Shown in pieces: positions 23,905-32,346 of a stretch of DNA of 64,000 nucleotides; position 1 is the first letter of the stretch; each line of letters starts with the position of its first letter. Made by a program: the position numbers and the translations under genes. The DNA lies in the NCBI RefSeq assembly GCF_003352465.1, contig NZ_CP031153.1:734465-798464 (forward strand), written 5' to 3'. The notes below the pieces were generated by a model that did no database searches, was not told where the DNA came from, and saw only the letters and a program-made list of their open reading frames with translations. The stretch comes from Kordia sp. SMS9. Lineage in GTDB: Bacteria > Bacteroidota > Bacteroidia > Flavobacteriales > Flavobacteriaceae.

Positions 23905-24462
23905 ATTTAAAAGATTCTTCTTCAATTGTTTTTGAACTATTGGAAGATCAATTCTATCAAAATAGGTGTGTATATCTTGCATTCCGTCTATTGCCAGACG
24001 AATCCATTCTTTTTTTACTTCACCTTCGCTGAGTAAATATTCTTCTATGATGGTTTCTTGGGGAATTTCAAGAATTAATAATATCGCTGCAATGACAATT
24101 CCTGTGCGATCTTTTCCAGATAAACAATGCACAAGTATTGGAAATTGTACCGCTGGATTTTCGAACGTTTTTATGATTTTATTGAGCCAATTTTTTACTT
24201 CTTTTTGACTGGTATCGTATTTTTCAACCTTGTTGGCCATGGGAAAATGATAATAGTCAACTTCAAATACAGCATCATCTGCACCGTTTCGTAAGTTGAT
24301 GATGGTTTTTGCATGTCCTATTTCGTCAGGTGTTTTTACATAATCAATACTTCCACCTCGTAAGAGTCGGTTTTCTTGCACTATTTTTTTTCCACTGATG
24401 AGATTTATATAGTCACCAACATCTCTAAAATTTACGCAGCCATCTGTATAGTCTAATCCCAT
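23887..24462 (-). CDS. Tyrosine/dual-specificity-type protein phosphatase
   Basis: 191 residues, Y_phosphatase3/DSP-like. The signature loop is VHCLSGKDRTGI with nucleophile C113 and R119 (C-x5-R). The N-terminus NFRDVGDY and NRLLRGGSIDY is typical of this group. It starts 23 bases after bioA and is probably the last gene of the bio operon; a role in biotin metabolism is unknown. Its last six residues are encoded by the end of an inserted repeat element, so the natural C-terminus may once have differed. Confidence 0.83.
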   Translation of the reverse strand: MGLDYTDGCVNFRDVGDYINLISGKKIVQENRLLRGGSIDYVKTPDEIGHAKTIINLRNGADDAVFEVDYYHFPMANKVEKYDTSQKEVKNWLNKIIKTFENPAVQFPILVHCLSGKDRTGIVIAAILLILEIPQETIIEEYLLSEGEVKKEWIRLAIDGMQDIHTYFDRIDLPIVQKQLKKNLLNNVSST

Positions 24463-24485
24463 AGGTGTTGTATTGCGAAAGTTAG

Positions 24486-25751
24486 TTATAGCTCATCTAG
24501 CGTATCACGAATTGCCTGATAAATTTGTTCCAATTGCGCATCTGTTGTAATGTATGGCGCTAAAATGTAAATGGTATTTCCCAACGGACGTAAACAGACA
24601 CCTTTGCTCATAAACGAATTGAAAAGTTGATCGCGCAGGTTTCCATATCGTTCCATTTTGATGTTGAGATCGAGCGCAAATATTTGTCCTTGTTGTCGTG
24701 TAGCTGCAACTTTGTGATGTATTTGTATTTCTTGATCAAATTTTTTGTGGGAAGCTTCTATCCGTTTCAAATTTACCTGCATTTCATCAGATTGCAGCAA
24801 TTCAATTCCCGCAATAGCGGCACTACACGCCACCGGATTTCCCGAATAGGTATGCCCGTGAAAGAAGCCTTTTTTCATGTCGTCCGCATAGAAAGCACTG
24901 TAAATTTTTTCACTGCAACTCGTAATTGCCATGGGCACCATTCCTGCAGAAAGCGCTTTGGACAAACACATAATATCAGGCTGCGTTTCTATGTATTCAG
25001 AAGCAAAGTTTTTTCCCGTTTTTCCAAAACCTGTCATAATTTCGTCGGCAATTGTAACGACATTGTGTTGCTGTGCAATTTTTAAGATTTCATTGATATG
25101 TTCAGCTTTGTGCATTTGCATTGCTGCCGCACCTTGCACTAACGGTTCATAAACGAAAGCAGCTACTTTGTGTTTGGTAATTAATTGTGTGAATAGTGCT
25201 TTTACATCTTCTATATTTTCAGCATTGGGCACAGGAATTCGTGCTACATCTATAAAGAATTCTTCAAACGGTCCGTTGTAGACGGATAATCCTGAAACTG
25301 ACATCGCACCAAACGTATCTCCATGAAAACCGTTTTCCAACGCGATGATTTTTCCGCGTTTTTCGTTGTTGTTGAAATGATATTGCAATGCCATTTTGAT
25401 CGCGACATCAATTGCTGTAGAACCATTGTCAGAGAAGAATAATTTTTCTTGATTGTCGGGTAATATGTCGATAAGTTTTTCGGAAAGTTCTACCGCAGGT
25501 TGGTGCGTGAATCCTGTGAAAACCACATGATCCAAGCTGTGCATTTGCGCCGTTACTTTTTCAATGATATACGAGTTGCAATGTCCGTACACGCAGGTAT
25601 ACCATGAAGCGATTCCGTCAATATATTCATTGCCATCTTCATCGTATAAAACGGCTCCTTTTGCGCTGGTAATTGCAATGTGATTGGGATGCGATTTGTG
25701 CTGCGTTAACGGATGCCAAAGATGTTTTTTATCTCTTTCTTGTAAGCTCAT
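24486..25751 (-). CDS. bioA: Adenosylmethionine-8-amino-7-oxononanoate aminotransferase
   Basis: 421 residues, class III PLP aminotransferase. PLP lysine is K265 in CLSKALSAG; other motifs are SWYTCVYGHCN, FFSDNGSTAIDVAIKM and IADEIMTGFGKTG. Converts KAPA to DAPA with SAM as amino donor. Its ATG overlaps the bioD stop by one base (TAATG), so translation is coupled. Confidence 0.96.
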   Translation of the reverse strand: MSLQERDKKHLWHPLTQHKSHPNHIAITSAKGAVLYDEDGNEYIDGIASWYTCVYGHCNSYIIEKVTAQMHSLDHVVFTGFTHQPAVELSEKLIDILPDNQEKLFFSDNGSTAIDVAIKMALQYHFNNNEKRGKIIALENGFHGDTFGAMSVSGLSVYNGPFEEFFIDVARIPVPNAENIEDVKALFTQLITKHKVAAFVYEPLVQGAAAMQMHKAEHINEILKIAQQHNVVTIADEIMTGFGKTGKNFASEYIETQPDIMCLSKALSAGMVPMAITSCSEKIYSAFYADDMKKGFFHGHTYSGNPVACSAAIAGIELLQSDEMQVNLKRIEASHKKFDQEIQIHHKVAATRQQGQIFALDLNIKMERYGNLRDQLFNSFMSKGVCLRPLGNTIYILAPYITTDAQLEQIYQAIRDTLDEL

Positions 25752-26362
25752 TATAGTGTTGATTTGAATGTTTCCGCGTATTCGCGAATGACATTTTGGT
25801 CAAAATACGGTTCTTCATCAATGCGTCCGATCACAGGAATATTGGTCATTTTTTTGATGATTTCTTCTGTTGTTGGATGTTGTTCTCCACTAAAAATAAT
25901 AGACACGTTGAACCCTTTTTCTTTCAATAAATTTACCGTTAGTAATGTATGATTGATGCTTCCCAGATAATGGCGCGACACCACAATAACGTGATATTCA
26001 GGTTTGATGAGATCTAAAATGGTGTTTTCATCATTTAACGGTACTAAAATGCCGCCTGCGCCTTCAATAACGAGATGATTTTCCGTTGTTGGCTCTTGAA
26101 TTTCTTCCAGATTTATGGTACGATTGTCAATTTCCGCGGAAGCGTGCGGACTCATCGGCGTATTGAGCGCATAGCTATTCGGATGAATTTTAGTTTTTTT
26201 GTTAGAAATGTATTTTTCTATTTTGTGACTGTCTGAATTGTCTAAATCGCCCGCCTGTATAGGTTTCCAATAGTCTGCTTCCAATGCTTCAGTTAAAATT
26301 GCAGAAGCGACTGTTTTACCAACTTCGGTAGAAATTCCTGTAACGAATATTTTTTTTTGCAT
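25751..26362 (-). CDS. bioD: Dethiobiotin synthetase
   Basis: 203 residues. P-loop near the N-terminus FVTGISTEVGKTVAS, then YWKPIQAGD and the VIEGAGGILVPL strand that holds Mg and carboxylate. Closes the ureido ring of DAPA with CO2 and ATP. Overlaps its upstream neighbour (DUF2007 gene) and bioA by one base each. Confidence 0.95.
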   Translation of the reverse strand: MQKKIFVTGISTEVGKTVASAILTEALEADYWKPIQAGDLDNSDSHKIEKYISNKKTKIHPNSYALNTPMSPHASAEIDNRTINLEEIQEPTTENHLVIEGAGGILVPLNDENTILDLIKPEYHVIVVSRHYLGSINHTLLTVNLLKEKGFNVSIIFSGEQHPTTEEIIKKMTNIPVIGRIDEEPYFDQNVIREYAETFKSTL

Positions 26363-26751
26363 TAGTTTTCTTCTGGTTTAAAAATTTCTCCACATACGTT
26401 GCATTGATAGCGTTTTGGTTCTATAAATGGAAATAACAGGTATAGTAAATTTTTCTTTGGTGGTGCAATTAGCACTTTGTTTTCATTACAATTAGGACAA
26501 ATAATTCTGTTTCTTTTTCTATCTACTTCATATTCGCGCAATTCGTTGTAAAGGGCAATTGCAGCTTCTTTGTCTTGCAAATGCACTTGCAATTTTACAC
26601 CTCCAATTGCGTTGCTTACAAACGGATCTACATCTACAGTATACTGGTCTCTTAGAAACACTTCGATGCCTTCCGACATGAATTTTCCTTGCATGACACG
26701 TGCTTCTGCGGTGTATTCAAAAGTGGTTACTGTGTAAAAATCGTTTTTCAT
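26362..26751 (-). CDS. DUF2007-domain protein with C-terminal zinc ribbon
   Basis: 129 residues. The N-terminal half matches DUF2007 (YTAEARVMQGKFMSEGIEVF, then VDPFVSNAIGGVKLQV), a fold thought to bind small ligands or relay signals. The C-terminal half has ICPNCNEN and QCNVCGEIF, two CxxC pairs that would hold one zinc. It sits inside the bio operon: its ATG overlaps the bioF stop by four bases and its stop overlaps the bioD ATG by one base. That tight coupling suggests a link to biotin synthesis that is not described to my knowledge. Confidence 0.8.
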   Translation of the reverse strand: MKNDFYTVTTFEYTAEARVMQGKFMSEGIEVFLRDQYTVDVDPFVSNAIGGVKLQVHLQDKEAAIALYNELREYEVDRKRNRIICPNCNENKVLIAPPKKNLLYLLFPFIEPKRYQCNVCGEIFKPEEN

Positions 26752-27884
26752 AGTTTCAGTCTTTGTAGTGCGTTGGCAACTGCTTTTATTTCAGTTTCTG
26801 TATTGTATGAATGTATACAAAAACGCAAACGTTCTTTTCCTTTGGGAACTGTGGGCGATACAATAGGTTTGACTTCAAATCCTTTTTCTTGTAGCTTTTT
26901 TGCTGCGTTTTTCACATTTTCAATTCCAGAAAAGATACAACAATGAATTGCCGCATTTCCAGGAATGAAGTTTAGATTTTTTGTAGCTTCTTGAAATACA
27001 CGAATGTTTTGTTGTAAACGTTGTATTTCGGTTGTTACAGTGAGTTCGTCATAGGCAATTTTGATCGTAGCTACCGAATGTGGCGATAAACCAGTTGTGT
27101 AAATGAGACTTCGTGCAAAGTTGACCAAGTAGCTTTTTAAGGTTTCGCTTCCTAAAATTGCAGCTCCGTGACACCCTAGCGCTTTTCCAAATGTGTAGAT
27201 TCTGGCGAATACGTCATTTTCTAGGTTTAATTCGTGTAATATTCCTTGTCCGTTTTCACCAAAAACACCCAACGCATGCGCTTCATCTATAATTAGAAAT
27301 ACATTTGAAGCTTTACACAATTCTACCAAGGTTTTTATATCGGGCGAATCGCCATCCATGGAAAATACAGATTCTGTAACAACATAGATTTCTTGATCGG
27401 GAGTATTGGATTGTTGTATTTTTTGAATTTTTTCTTGTAAGTCTGTAAGATCGTTGTGTGTGAATTTGTATGATTTTGCATGACTCATTCCAACACCATC
27501 ACGAATGGACGCATGAATGAATTCGTCATAAAAAATGACATCTCCACGTTGAGGCACTGCCGAGAAAAACCCAATATTGGCATCGTATCCGGAGTTGAAG
27601 AGCAACGCACTTTCTGCATTGTGAAATTGGCAGAGTTGTGCTTCTACTTCTTGATATAGTAGATGATTCCCTGAAAGCAAACGCGATCCTGTGGCGCCAT
27701 TTTGTTGTAGGTTTCTGTCTATGAGAAATTGATGCGTTTTGTTAAAGATCGTTTCCGAAGTAGCAAATCCTAAGTAATCATTCGATGCAAAATCAACCAA
27801 ATCTGTGGATACTGAAAGTGAGCGCAAACTGTTGTTTTGGATGCGTTGTTGTAATTTTGCGTGTATTTTTTTGGGTATTTTCAT
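26748..27884 (-). CDS. bioF: 8-amino-7-oxononanoate synthase
   Basis: 378 residues, alpha-oxoamine synthase family. PLP lysine is K234 in YTFGKALGCHG; also present are GATGSRLLSGNH, FNSGYDANIG and IIDEAHALGVFG. Joins pimeloyl thioester and alanine. Its ATG overlaps the stop of the upstream membrane-protein gene by four bases, placing that gene in the operon. Confidence 0.95.
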   Translation of the reverse strand: MKIPKKIHAKLQQRIQNNSLRSLSVSTDLVDFASNDYLGFATSETIFNKTHQFLIDRNLQQNGATGSRLLSGNHLLYQEVEAQLCQFHNAESALLFNSGYDANIGFFSAVPQRGDVIFYDEFIHASIRDGVGMSHAKSYKFTHNDLTDLQEKIQKIQQSNTPDQEIYVVTESVFSMDGDSPDIKTLVELCKASNVFLIIDEAHALGVFGENGQGILHELNLENDVFARIYTFGKALGCHGAAILGSETLKSYLVNFARSLIYTTGLSPHSVATIKIAYDELTVTTEIQRLQQNIRVFQEATKNLNFIPGNAAIHCCIFSGIENVKNAAKKLQEKGFEVKPIVSPTVPKGKERLRFCIHSYNTETEIKAVANALQRLKL

Positions 27885-28384
27885 AAATCAATCCACTTCG
27901 AATTATGAGCTATTCTTGCATCTAGCAAATCTATTTGTAATGTTGTGGCTAGTTGTTTTCCTACTTTCATTGCTTCATCACCATTGACCAAACGGTATAT
28001 TTTAAAATGTTTGTTTCCAGCATACCATAAATTTACTTCATACGTGTCTACATTTTTCTTAAATACTGAAATATATTCTAGTGCAGGCAATGGTTTCCAT
28101 GTTCCTTGTTTAAATATTAGGAATGAACGTTCGTGTTTGTAACGATTGTTTTTGAAATCGAAATAATATGCTTGAATTATAGAGAAATAAAAAGCAAACA
28201 TGAGTGCAAAAGTTGCCAATTCGAACGTGTTTATGTTTCTCATAAGTTTGGTTCTTTCCAAGGAGAATTCGAATTCATAAAAGAAGAGTACCGCAAGTGT
28301 AATTGCTGTTGCGTACAACAATGCTGCTATCACATTTTGCCAAAGCGGTCTGTTTCCTTGCGAGATTACAACTTCATCTTTCAT
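27881..28384 (-). CDS. Small membrane protein, first gene of the bioF operon
   Basis: 167 residues. Two membrane segments at about 15-36 and 50-72, then a soluble domain ending LQIDLLDARIAHNSKWIDL. Its architecture and several motifs match the protein at 19800-20279, so the two are paralogues. It overlaps bioF by four bases (ATGA). The role is unknown; a transport or regulatory task linked to biotin would be conjecture. Confidence 0.72.
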   Translation of the reverse strand: MKDEVVISQGNRPLWQNVIAALLYATAITLAVLFFYEFEFSLERTKLMRNINTFELATFALMFAFYFSIIQAYYFDFKNNRYKHERSFLIFKQGTWKPLPALEYISVFKKNVDTYEVNLWYAGNKHFKIYRLVNGDEAMKVGKQLATTLQIDLLDARIAHNSKWIDL

Positions 28385-28470
28385 GAGGTAAAAATAGGGA
28401 TTATTCTATGGAAATTTGCGAAGATTTTATGGAGAAATGTGATTATTGGATGGTAATTTTTTCAATAATA

Positions 28471-28520
28471 AAATAGGCTGTTTGGAAAGTCTGGATTTTA
28501 ACTTTTCAAACAGCCTATTT
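28471..28520 (-). terminator. Terminator hairpin of the four-paralogue cluster
   Basis: Perfect 14-base arms AAATAGGCTGTTTG (28471-28484) and CAAACAGCCTATTT (28507-28520). On the minus strand a T-rich stretch follows. It isolates the bio operon from the cluster upstream. Confidence 0.7.
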
Positions 28521-28538
28521 CGGTTTGTCCGTTTATTT

Positions 28539-29321
28539 TTAGATGGTATTGATGTATGTGATGAGCTTTTTCAAGCTTTTTTCCTTGTTGAGTTTGATGC
28601 GATTTTCTTTGATGAACGCACTAATTAAGTCAGCTTTTTCAGGAAATAACGCTAAAAAGTCTTTTTTCCTTTTCGGAATTTTAATCGCGTGTCCGTCATG
28701 TGCTTTTTCTATATAGAATTCGCAACGCATGTCTTTGAATTCTGTCGTTACCGTAGAAGCAGTACCGCCATAAGTTGCTTTGTTTCGCTTTACGAGTTTT
28801 TTACATTGCTTTCTGTATAGTGAAACGTTTTTATTTTCTTGCAAACTGATGTAATATCCTAAATCGTTTTCTTTTTCACTGTCAACTTTTTTCAATACTC
28901 GGTACGTAACATTATTTGCATGCTGATTGATGACATAGTTTTTCTTTTTGGAAATGATGAGAATGTCTTCTTTTTCAGAACTTTTTACTTCCATTTCATC
29001 CATTAATGCATTGTAGCGTACTAGGTACACTTTTCCAACAGGTGCAATTTTTGCTGTAGCGAATGAATTTTGCACGTATGGAGTTCCAATCGTATTTGGT
29101 CCGTACGTGACTCCTTGATTTCGCACAACAACAGCATTTAAGTCATTGTCAAAGTCCATGGAGGCTCGCAAACCATAATCTGCGACATCTGTTGACGGTT
29201 TTTCTCCATAATAACTTCCTCCGCTACATTGTTGCGCATTTACTTCAAAAGCAAATAGCATGCAAATTGCCATAAAGAAAGTTAATTTTTTAATTGTGGT
29301 TTTGGTGTGAAGTGTTTTCAT
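28539..29321 (-). CDS. Secreted protein, tandem paralogue family member 1
   Basis: 260 residues. Longer N-terminal signal region ending FEVNAQQ. Shares with the next three genes the blocks GTPYVQNSFATAKIAPVGKV, RYNALMDEMEV, VTYRVLKKV, LGYYISLQENKNVSLYRK and FYIEKAHDG, then a Lys-rich end closing LITYINTI. No enzyme motif. The most divergent in its N-terminal half (Cys-containing SGGSYYGEK segment). Located in periplasm or outside; function unknown. Confidence 0.75.
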   Translation of the reverse strand: MKTLHTKTTIKKLTFFMAICMLFAFEVNAQQCSGGSYYGEKPSTDVADYGLRASMDFDNDLNAVVVRNQGVTYGPNTIGTPYVQNSFATAKIAPVGKVYLVRYNALMDEMEVKSSEKEDILIISKKKNYVINQHANNVTYRVLKKVDSEKENDLGYYISLQENKNVSLYRKQCKKLVKRNKATYGGTASTVTTEFKDMRCEFYIEKAHDGHAIKIPKRKKDFLALFPEKADLISAFIKENRIKLNKEKSLKKLITYINTI

Positions 29322-29435
29322 AATGAATCTTTTTTTGGTTTAATGTTACTTTAAAGTTACAAAAAAATACACGCCAACGAAATTATTGGCACACTTTCCA
29401 CAAATAAACACCTGATTTTGTTTATTTTACACAAA

Positions 29436-29467
29436 AAAAAGCATTAAACGGATGCTTAATGCTTTTT
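29436..29467 (-). terminator. Terminator between paralogues 1 and 2
   Basis: Perfect arms AAAAAGCATTAA and TTAATGCTTTTT; the A-run at its left is a T-run on the minus strand. Confidence 0.8.
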
Positions 29468-29476
29468 CTATACTGG

Positions 29477-29510
29477 AAACTATGCCAATTTTACTATAAA
29501 ATTGGTATTA
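29477..29510. repeat. Short palindrome related to the ATACCAATTT motif
   Basis: TATGCCAATTTTACTATAAA followed by ATTGGTATTA is nearly self-complementary. Its arms share the TACCAATTT core with 2612-2660 and 32063-32226. Confidence 0.4.
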
Positions 29511-29518
29511 GTAAATAC

Positions 29519-30262
29519 TTACAGGGAATTTACGTACGTAATAATTTGTATTAAATCTTCGTCATTGATGACTTTGAGTTTGTTTTCTTTTATGTACGCT
29601 TTTACGATGTCTTCTTTGCCCACAAAGAGTTTTGCAACACCTCTGCGTGTTCTTGAAAGTTTTTGTGCGTTTCCATTGTTATTGAATTCCACATAGTATT
29701 CTGTTTTCAATTTTTGGAATTCCGTCACTACTTCTTGTACAGGAATCATGTATGGAGATTGTTCTAAACCGACAGCTAGTTTTTTAGCATTCTTTTTGTA
29801 GAGCGCTACTCGATTGCTTTCTAGTAATACTTCATAATATCCTAAAGCACTCATTTCTGGTCTGTCATCGCCATCTAAAATTTTATATACAGTATTATCT
29901 TCCGTAAAAATTATTTTTTCTCTTTGACGGTATTTGTTGATCCATCCTTTTTCCTTTCCGTTTTCAATTTCCATCTCATCAAAAAATGCATTGTATCGTC
30001 CTTTGATGGCTTTGCTTGTTGCTGAAACTTTTACTTCTTTGAATTCCTCGTCAAAATATTGTGAACCATCAGCAACTTCAAGTAAACTTTTGTCTGGATT
30101 TACATATCCAAGTCCGAATAATGGATTGAAATGTGGTACTAAAAAGAATGTAATGGTAGGCGAATTGTCTGTTTGGAGCGTTGTTGTTTGTTGTGCGTAT
30201 GCTGTTGCAACAAATAGGAGTAAAAATGCACTAAGGCAACTAGTTTTAAAAAATGATCTCAT
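29519..30262 (-). CDS. Secreted protein, tandem paralogue family member 2
   Basis: 247 residues. Signal peptide MRSFFKTSCLSAFLLLFVAT plus AYAQ. Body blocks SQYFDEEFKEVKVSATSKAI, GRYNAFFDEMEI, VYKILDG and LGYYEVLLESNRVALYKK align with the neighbours, and it ends LIQIITYVNSL. It ends in its own terminator. Function unknown; the conserved domain looks like a small beta-rich envelope domain seen in Bacteroidota. Confidence 0.75.
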   Translation of the reverse strand: MRSFFKTSCLSAFLLLFVATAYAQQTTTLQTDNSPTITFFLVPHFNPLFGLGYVNPDKSLLEVADGSQYFDEEFKEVKVSATSKAIKGRYNAFFDEMEIENGKEKGWINKYRQREKIIFTEDNTVYKILDGDDRPEMSALGYYEVLLESNRVALYKKNAKKLAVGLEQSPYMIPVQEVVTEFQKLKTEYYVEFNNNGNAQKLSRTRRGVAKLFVGKEDIVKAYIKENKLKVINDEDLIQIITYVNSL

Positions 30263-30375
30263 AGCGGTCTGCTTTAATTGTTAATAAATAAATCAATTAA
30301 GTTTTACATTTTATACCACAAAAATCTTACCAATTTCACATTTTAAAGTAGATTTTTTGATATTAAAACCATCTT

Positions 30376-31089
30376 TTACAAGGAGTTCGCATAATTGATC
30401 AATCGCACCAAGTCTTGTTCTTTTGTTACTTTAATTTTATTCTTTTTGATGAATGATTTGATATCGCCTTGTTTACTTGCAAATAGCTTGATGAGTGATT
30501 TTTTCTTTTTAGGCAATTTTACAGCACTTCCGCTATCACCATATTCGATGTAGAACTCGCTTTTTTGCTCTTTGTATTTTGCAGACGTTTTATTGATATT
30601 TCCATACGCCGCAGCTTTCGCTTCCACAAATTTCTTACGGTCTTTTCTGTACAGTTTAATGTTTTCACCATTGGTTAGCTGCACATAATATCCTAATTTG
30701 TCTTCTTTAGCTTCTACATTTTCTAATATTTTATAGGTAATATTTCCTTTGTTCTGCTTGATGACATAGTTTCTATTTTCCTTAACCATTACAACAGTGT
30801 CATTTTGCTGAATCACTTCCATTACGTCTAAAGCGACATTGTAACGAATCATAAACACTTTATCTATTGGCGAAATTTTAGCTGAATTAAAAGTTTCATC
30901 GTAATACGGAGTTCCTTCAATATTTGCTTTCAGTATTCTGTTTAAGTTTTTCTGAAGGATTGCTTGTGTGCTAACATCGTTGTGAAACATGGAAGCCTGC
31001 ACAGCTTGTTTTGCGGATTGTGCAAAGCCTATTGAAGTTACAAGGAAGAGTGCACAAAGGCAACTACTTTTTTTAAAAAATGATCTCAT
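30376..31089 (-). CDS. Secreted protein, tandem paralogue family member 3
   Basis: 237 residues. Signal peptide ends TSIGFAQS. Its C-terminal 75 residues are almost identical to member 4 (YKEQKSEFYIEYGDSGSAVK through INYANSL), pointing to recent duplication or gene conversion. Shared motifs YNVALDVMEV, NITYKILENVEA and LGYYVQLTNGENIKLYRK. Its 5' leader is also nearly the same as that of member 2 (TAAATAAATCAATTAAGTTT on the plus strand), so regulation is probably shared. Confidence 0.78.
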   Translation of the reverse strand: MRSFFKKSSCLCALFLVTSIGFAQSAKQAVQASMFHNDVSTQAILQKNLNRILKANIEGTPYYDETFNSAKISPIDKVFMIRYNVALDVMEVIQQNDTVVMVKENRNYVIKQNKGNITYKILENVEAKEDKLGYYVQLTNGENIKLYRKDRKKFVEAKAAAYGNINKTSAKYKEQKSEFYIEYGDSGSAVKLPKKKKSLIKLFASKQGDIKSFIKKNKIKVTKEQDLVRLINYANSL

Positions 31090-31200
31090 AGTGACCTGGT
31101 TTAATTGTTAGTAAATAAATCAATTAAGTTTTTACATTGTATGCTCCAAAAATCTTATCAATTTAACCTTTTCATAAGATTTTAACATTAAGGGAATCTT

Positions 31201-31908
31201 TTATAGGGAGTTCGCATAATTGATCAATCGCACCAAGTCTTGTTCTTTGGTTAATTTGATTTTATTCTTTTTGATGAATGATTTGATATCACCTTGTTTA
31301 CTTGCAAATAGCTTGATGAGTGATTTTTTCTTTTTAGGTAATTTTACAGCACTTCCACTATCACCATATTCAATATAAAATTCACTTTTTTGCTCTTTGT
31401 ATTTAGCAGAAGTAGAGGTTGTGGTGCTACCATAAGCGGTACGAGTAACTTCTACGAACTTTTTTTTATCTTTTCTATACAGTTTAATCTTTTCACCATT
31501 AGTTAGCTGAATATAATATCCTAATTTATCCTGTTTAGCTTCTGCATTTTCTAAAATCTTGTAGGTAATATTTCCTTTATTTTGTTTAATGGTGTAATTT
31601 CTATAGGCCTTATTCATTACCAAAGTATCCGTTTTTTGAATAACTTCCATCACATCTAAAGCAACATTATAACGAACCATAAATACTTTACCAATCGGTA
31701 AAATTTTAGCTGAGTTAAATGTTTCATCATAGTACGGTGAGCCTTCAATATCGTTTTCATAGTCTTTCCCCATGTTTTTTTGCAATATTGCTTGTGTGGT
31801 CATCTCATTGTGCATCATTGTACTTTGTCGTTGAGAAAATCCGAGTGTACTGAATAAAAGGATGCTACAAAGAAGTATAATTTGTTTTCCGATTACGGGT
31901 AGTTTCAT
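31201..31908 (-). CDS. Secreted protein, tandem paralogue family member 4
   Basis: 235 residues. Signal peptide ends STLGFSQR. Nearly identical to member 3 over the second half and close over the rest (SPYYDETFNSAKILPIGKVF versus TPYYDETFNSAKISPIDKVF). As the first gene of the series in transcription order it may be the source copy. No enzymatic motif; no lipobox; probably periplasmic or secreted. Function unknown. Confidence 0.78.
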   Translation of the reverse strand: MKLPVIGKQIILLCSILLFSTLGFSQRQSTMMHNEMTTQAILQKNMGKDYENDIEGSPYYDETFNSAKILPIGKVFMVRYNVALDVMEVIQKTDTLVMNKAYRNYTIKQNKGNITYKILENAEAKQDKLGYYIQLTNGEKIKLYRKDKKKFVEVTRTAYGSTTTSTSAKYKEQKSEFYIEYGDSGSAVKLPKKKKSLIKLFASKQGDIKSFIKKNKIKLTKEQDLVRLINYANSL

Positions 31909-32062
31909 AATGTTTTGGTTTTATTGAAGTGAATTTACGAATTGAATGATGTTCGTTCCAAATAATTTGTTGTTTTTTAACGTATTGCAAATATCAGTCC
32001 ACTTTTGGAAATCAAGAACACAATTTTTAATTTCTGTACTGTGCATCAACACTTCTAAAAGT

Positions 32063-32226
32063 AATACCAATTTACATTTAAAATGGTGTTTTGGATACGA
32101 AGTTGCTTTGGCTGTATAGGATGCTGTGAATGGTTTGCATAGCCATAGCTACGGAAAGTATTCGCAAAGAACTAAACTGCCAAATGAACGAGTTTATAAA
32201 CATCATTTTATGTGTAAATTGGTATA
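32063..32226. mobile_element. Non-coding element with about 28-base imperfect inverted repeats
   Basis: Left arm TAATACCAATTTACATTTAA followed by AATGGTGTT (32062-32090). The right arm at 32200-32226, read on the minus strand, is TTATACCAATTTACACATAA followed by AATGATG. The middle 110 bases contain GCATAGCCATAGCTACGGAA and no open frame. A solo arm occurs at 2612-2660. Layout fits a MITE or the remnant of an insertion sequence. Confidence 0.5.
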
Positions 32227-32285
32227 AGTTTGTATAGTAAGACGAATTATAGGCAATATGGTTTAATTGAGGTATTTTCTAAAAA

Positions 32286-32320
32286 CCAAAAAAGCACCAA
32301 ACTTAATAGTTTGATGCTTT
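32286..32320 (-). terminator. Terminator of atpD-atpC
   Basis: Arms AAAGCACCAAAC and GTTTGATGCTTT (one mismatch); the left A-run acts as T-run on the minus strand. Confidence 0.75.
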
Positions 32321-32346
32321 CCGTGTTTGTATATGATTTGCTGTTA

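Larger units (their letters stand above)
31909..32346. other. 438-base gap with a repeat element and a terminator
   Basis: No gene. It holds, from left to right: an AT-rich leader of paralogue 4, the inverted-repeat element at 32063-32226 and the terminator of the atpDC unit at 32286-32320. Confidence 0.6.
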
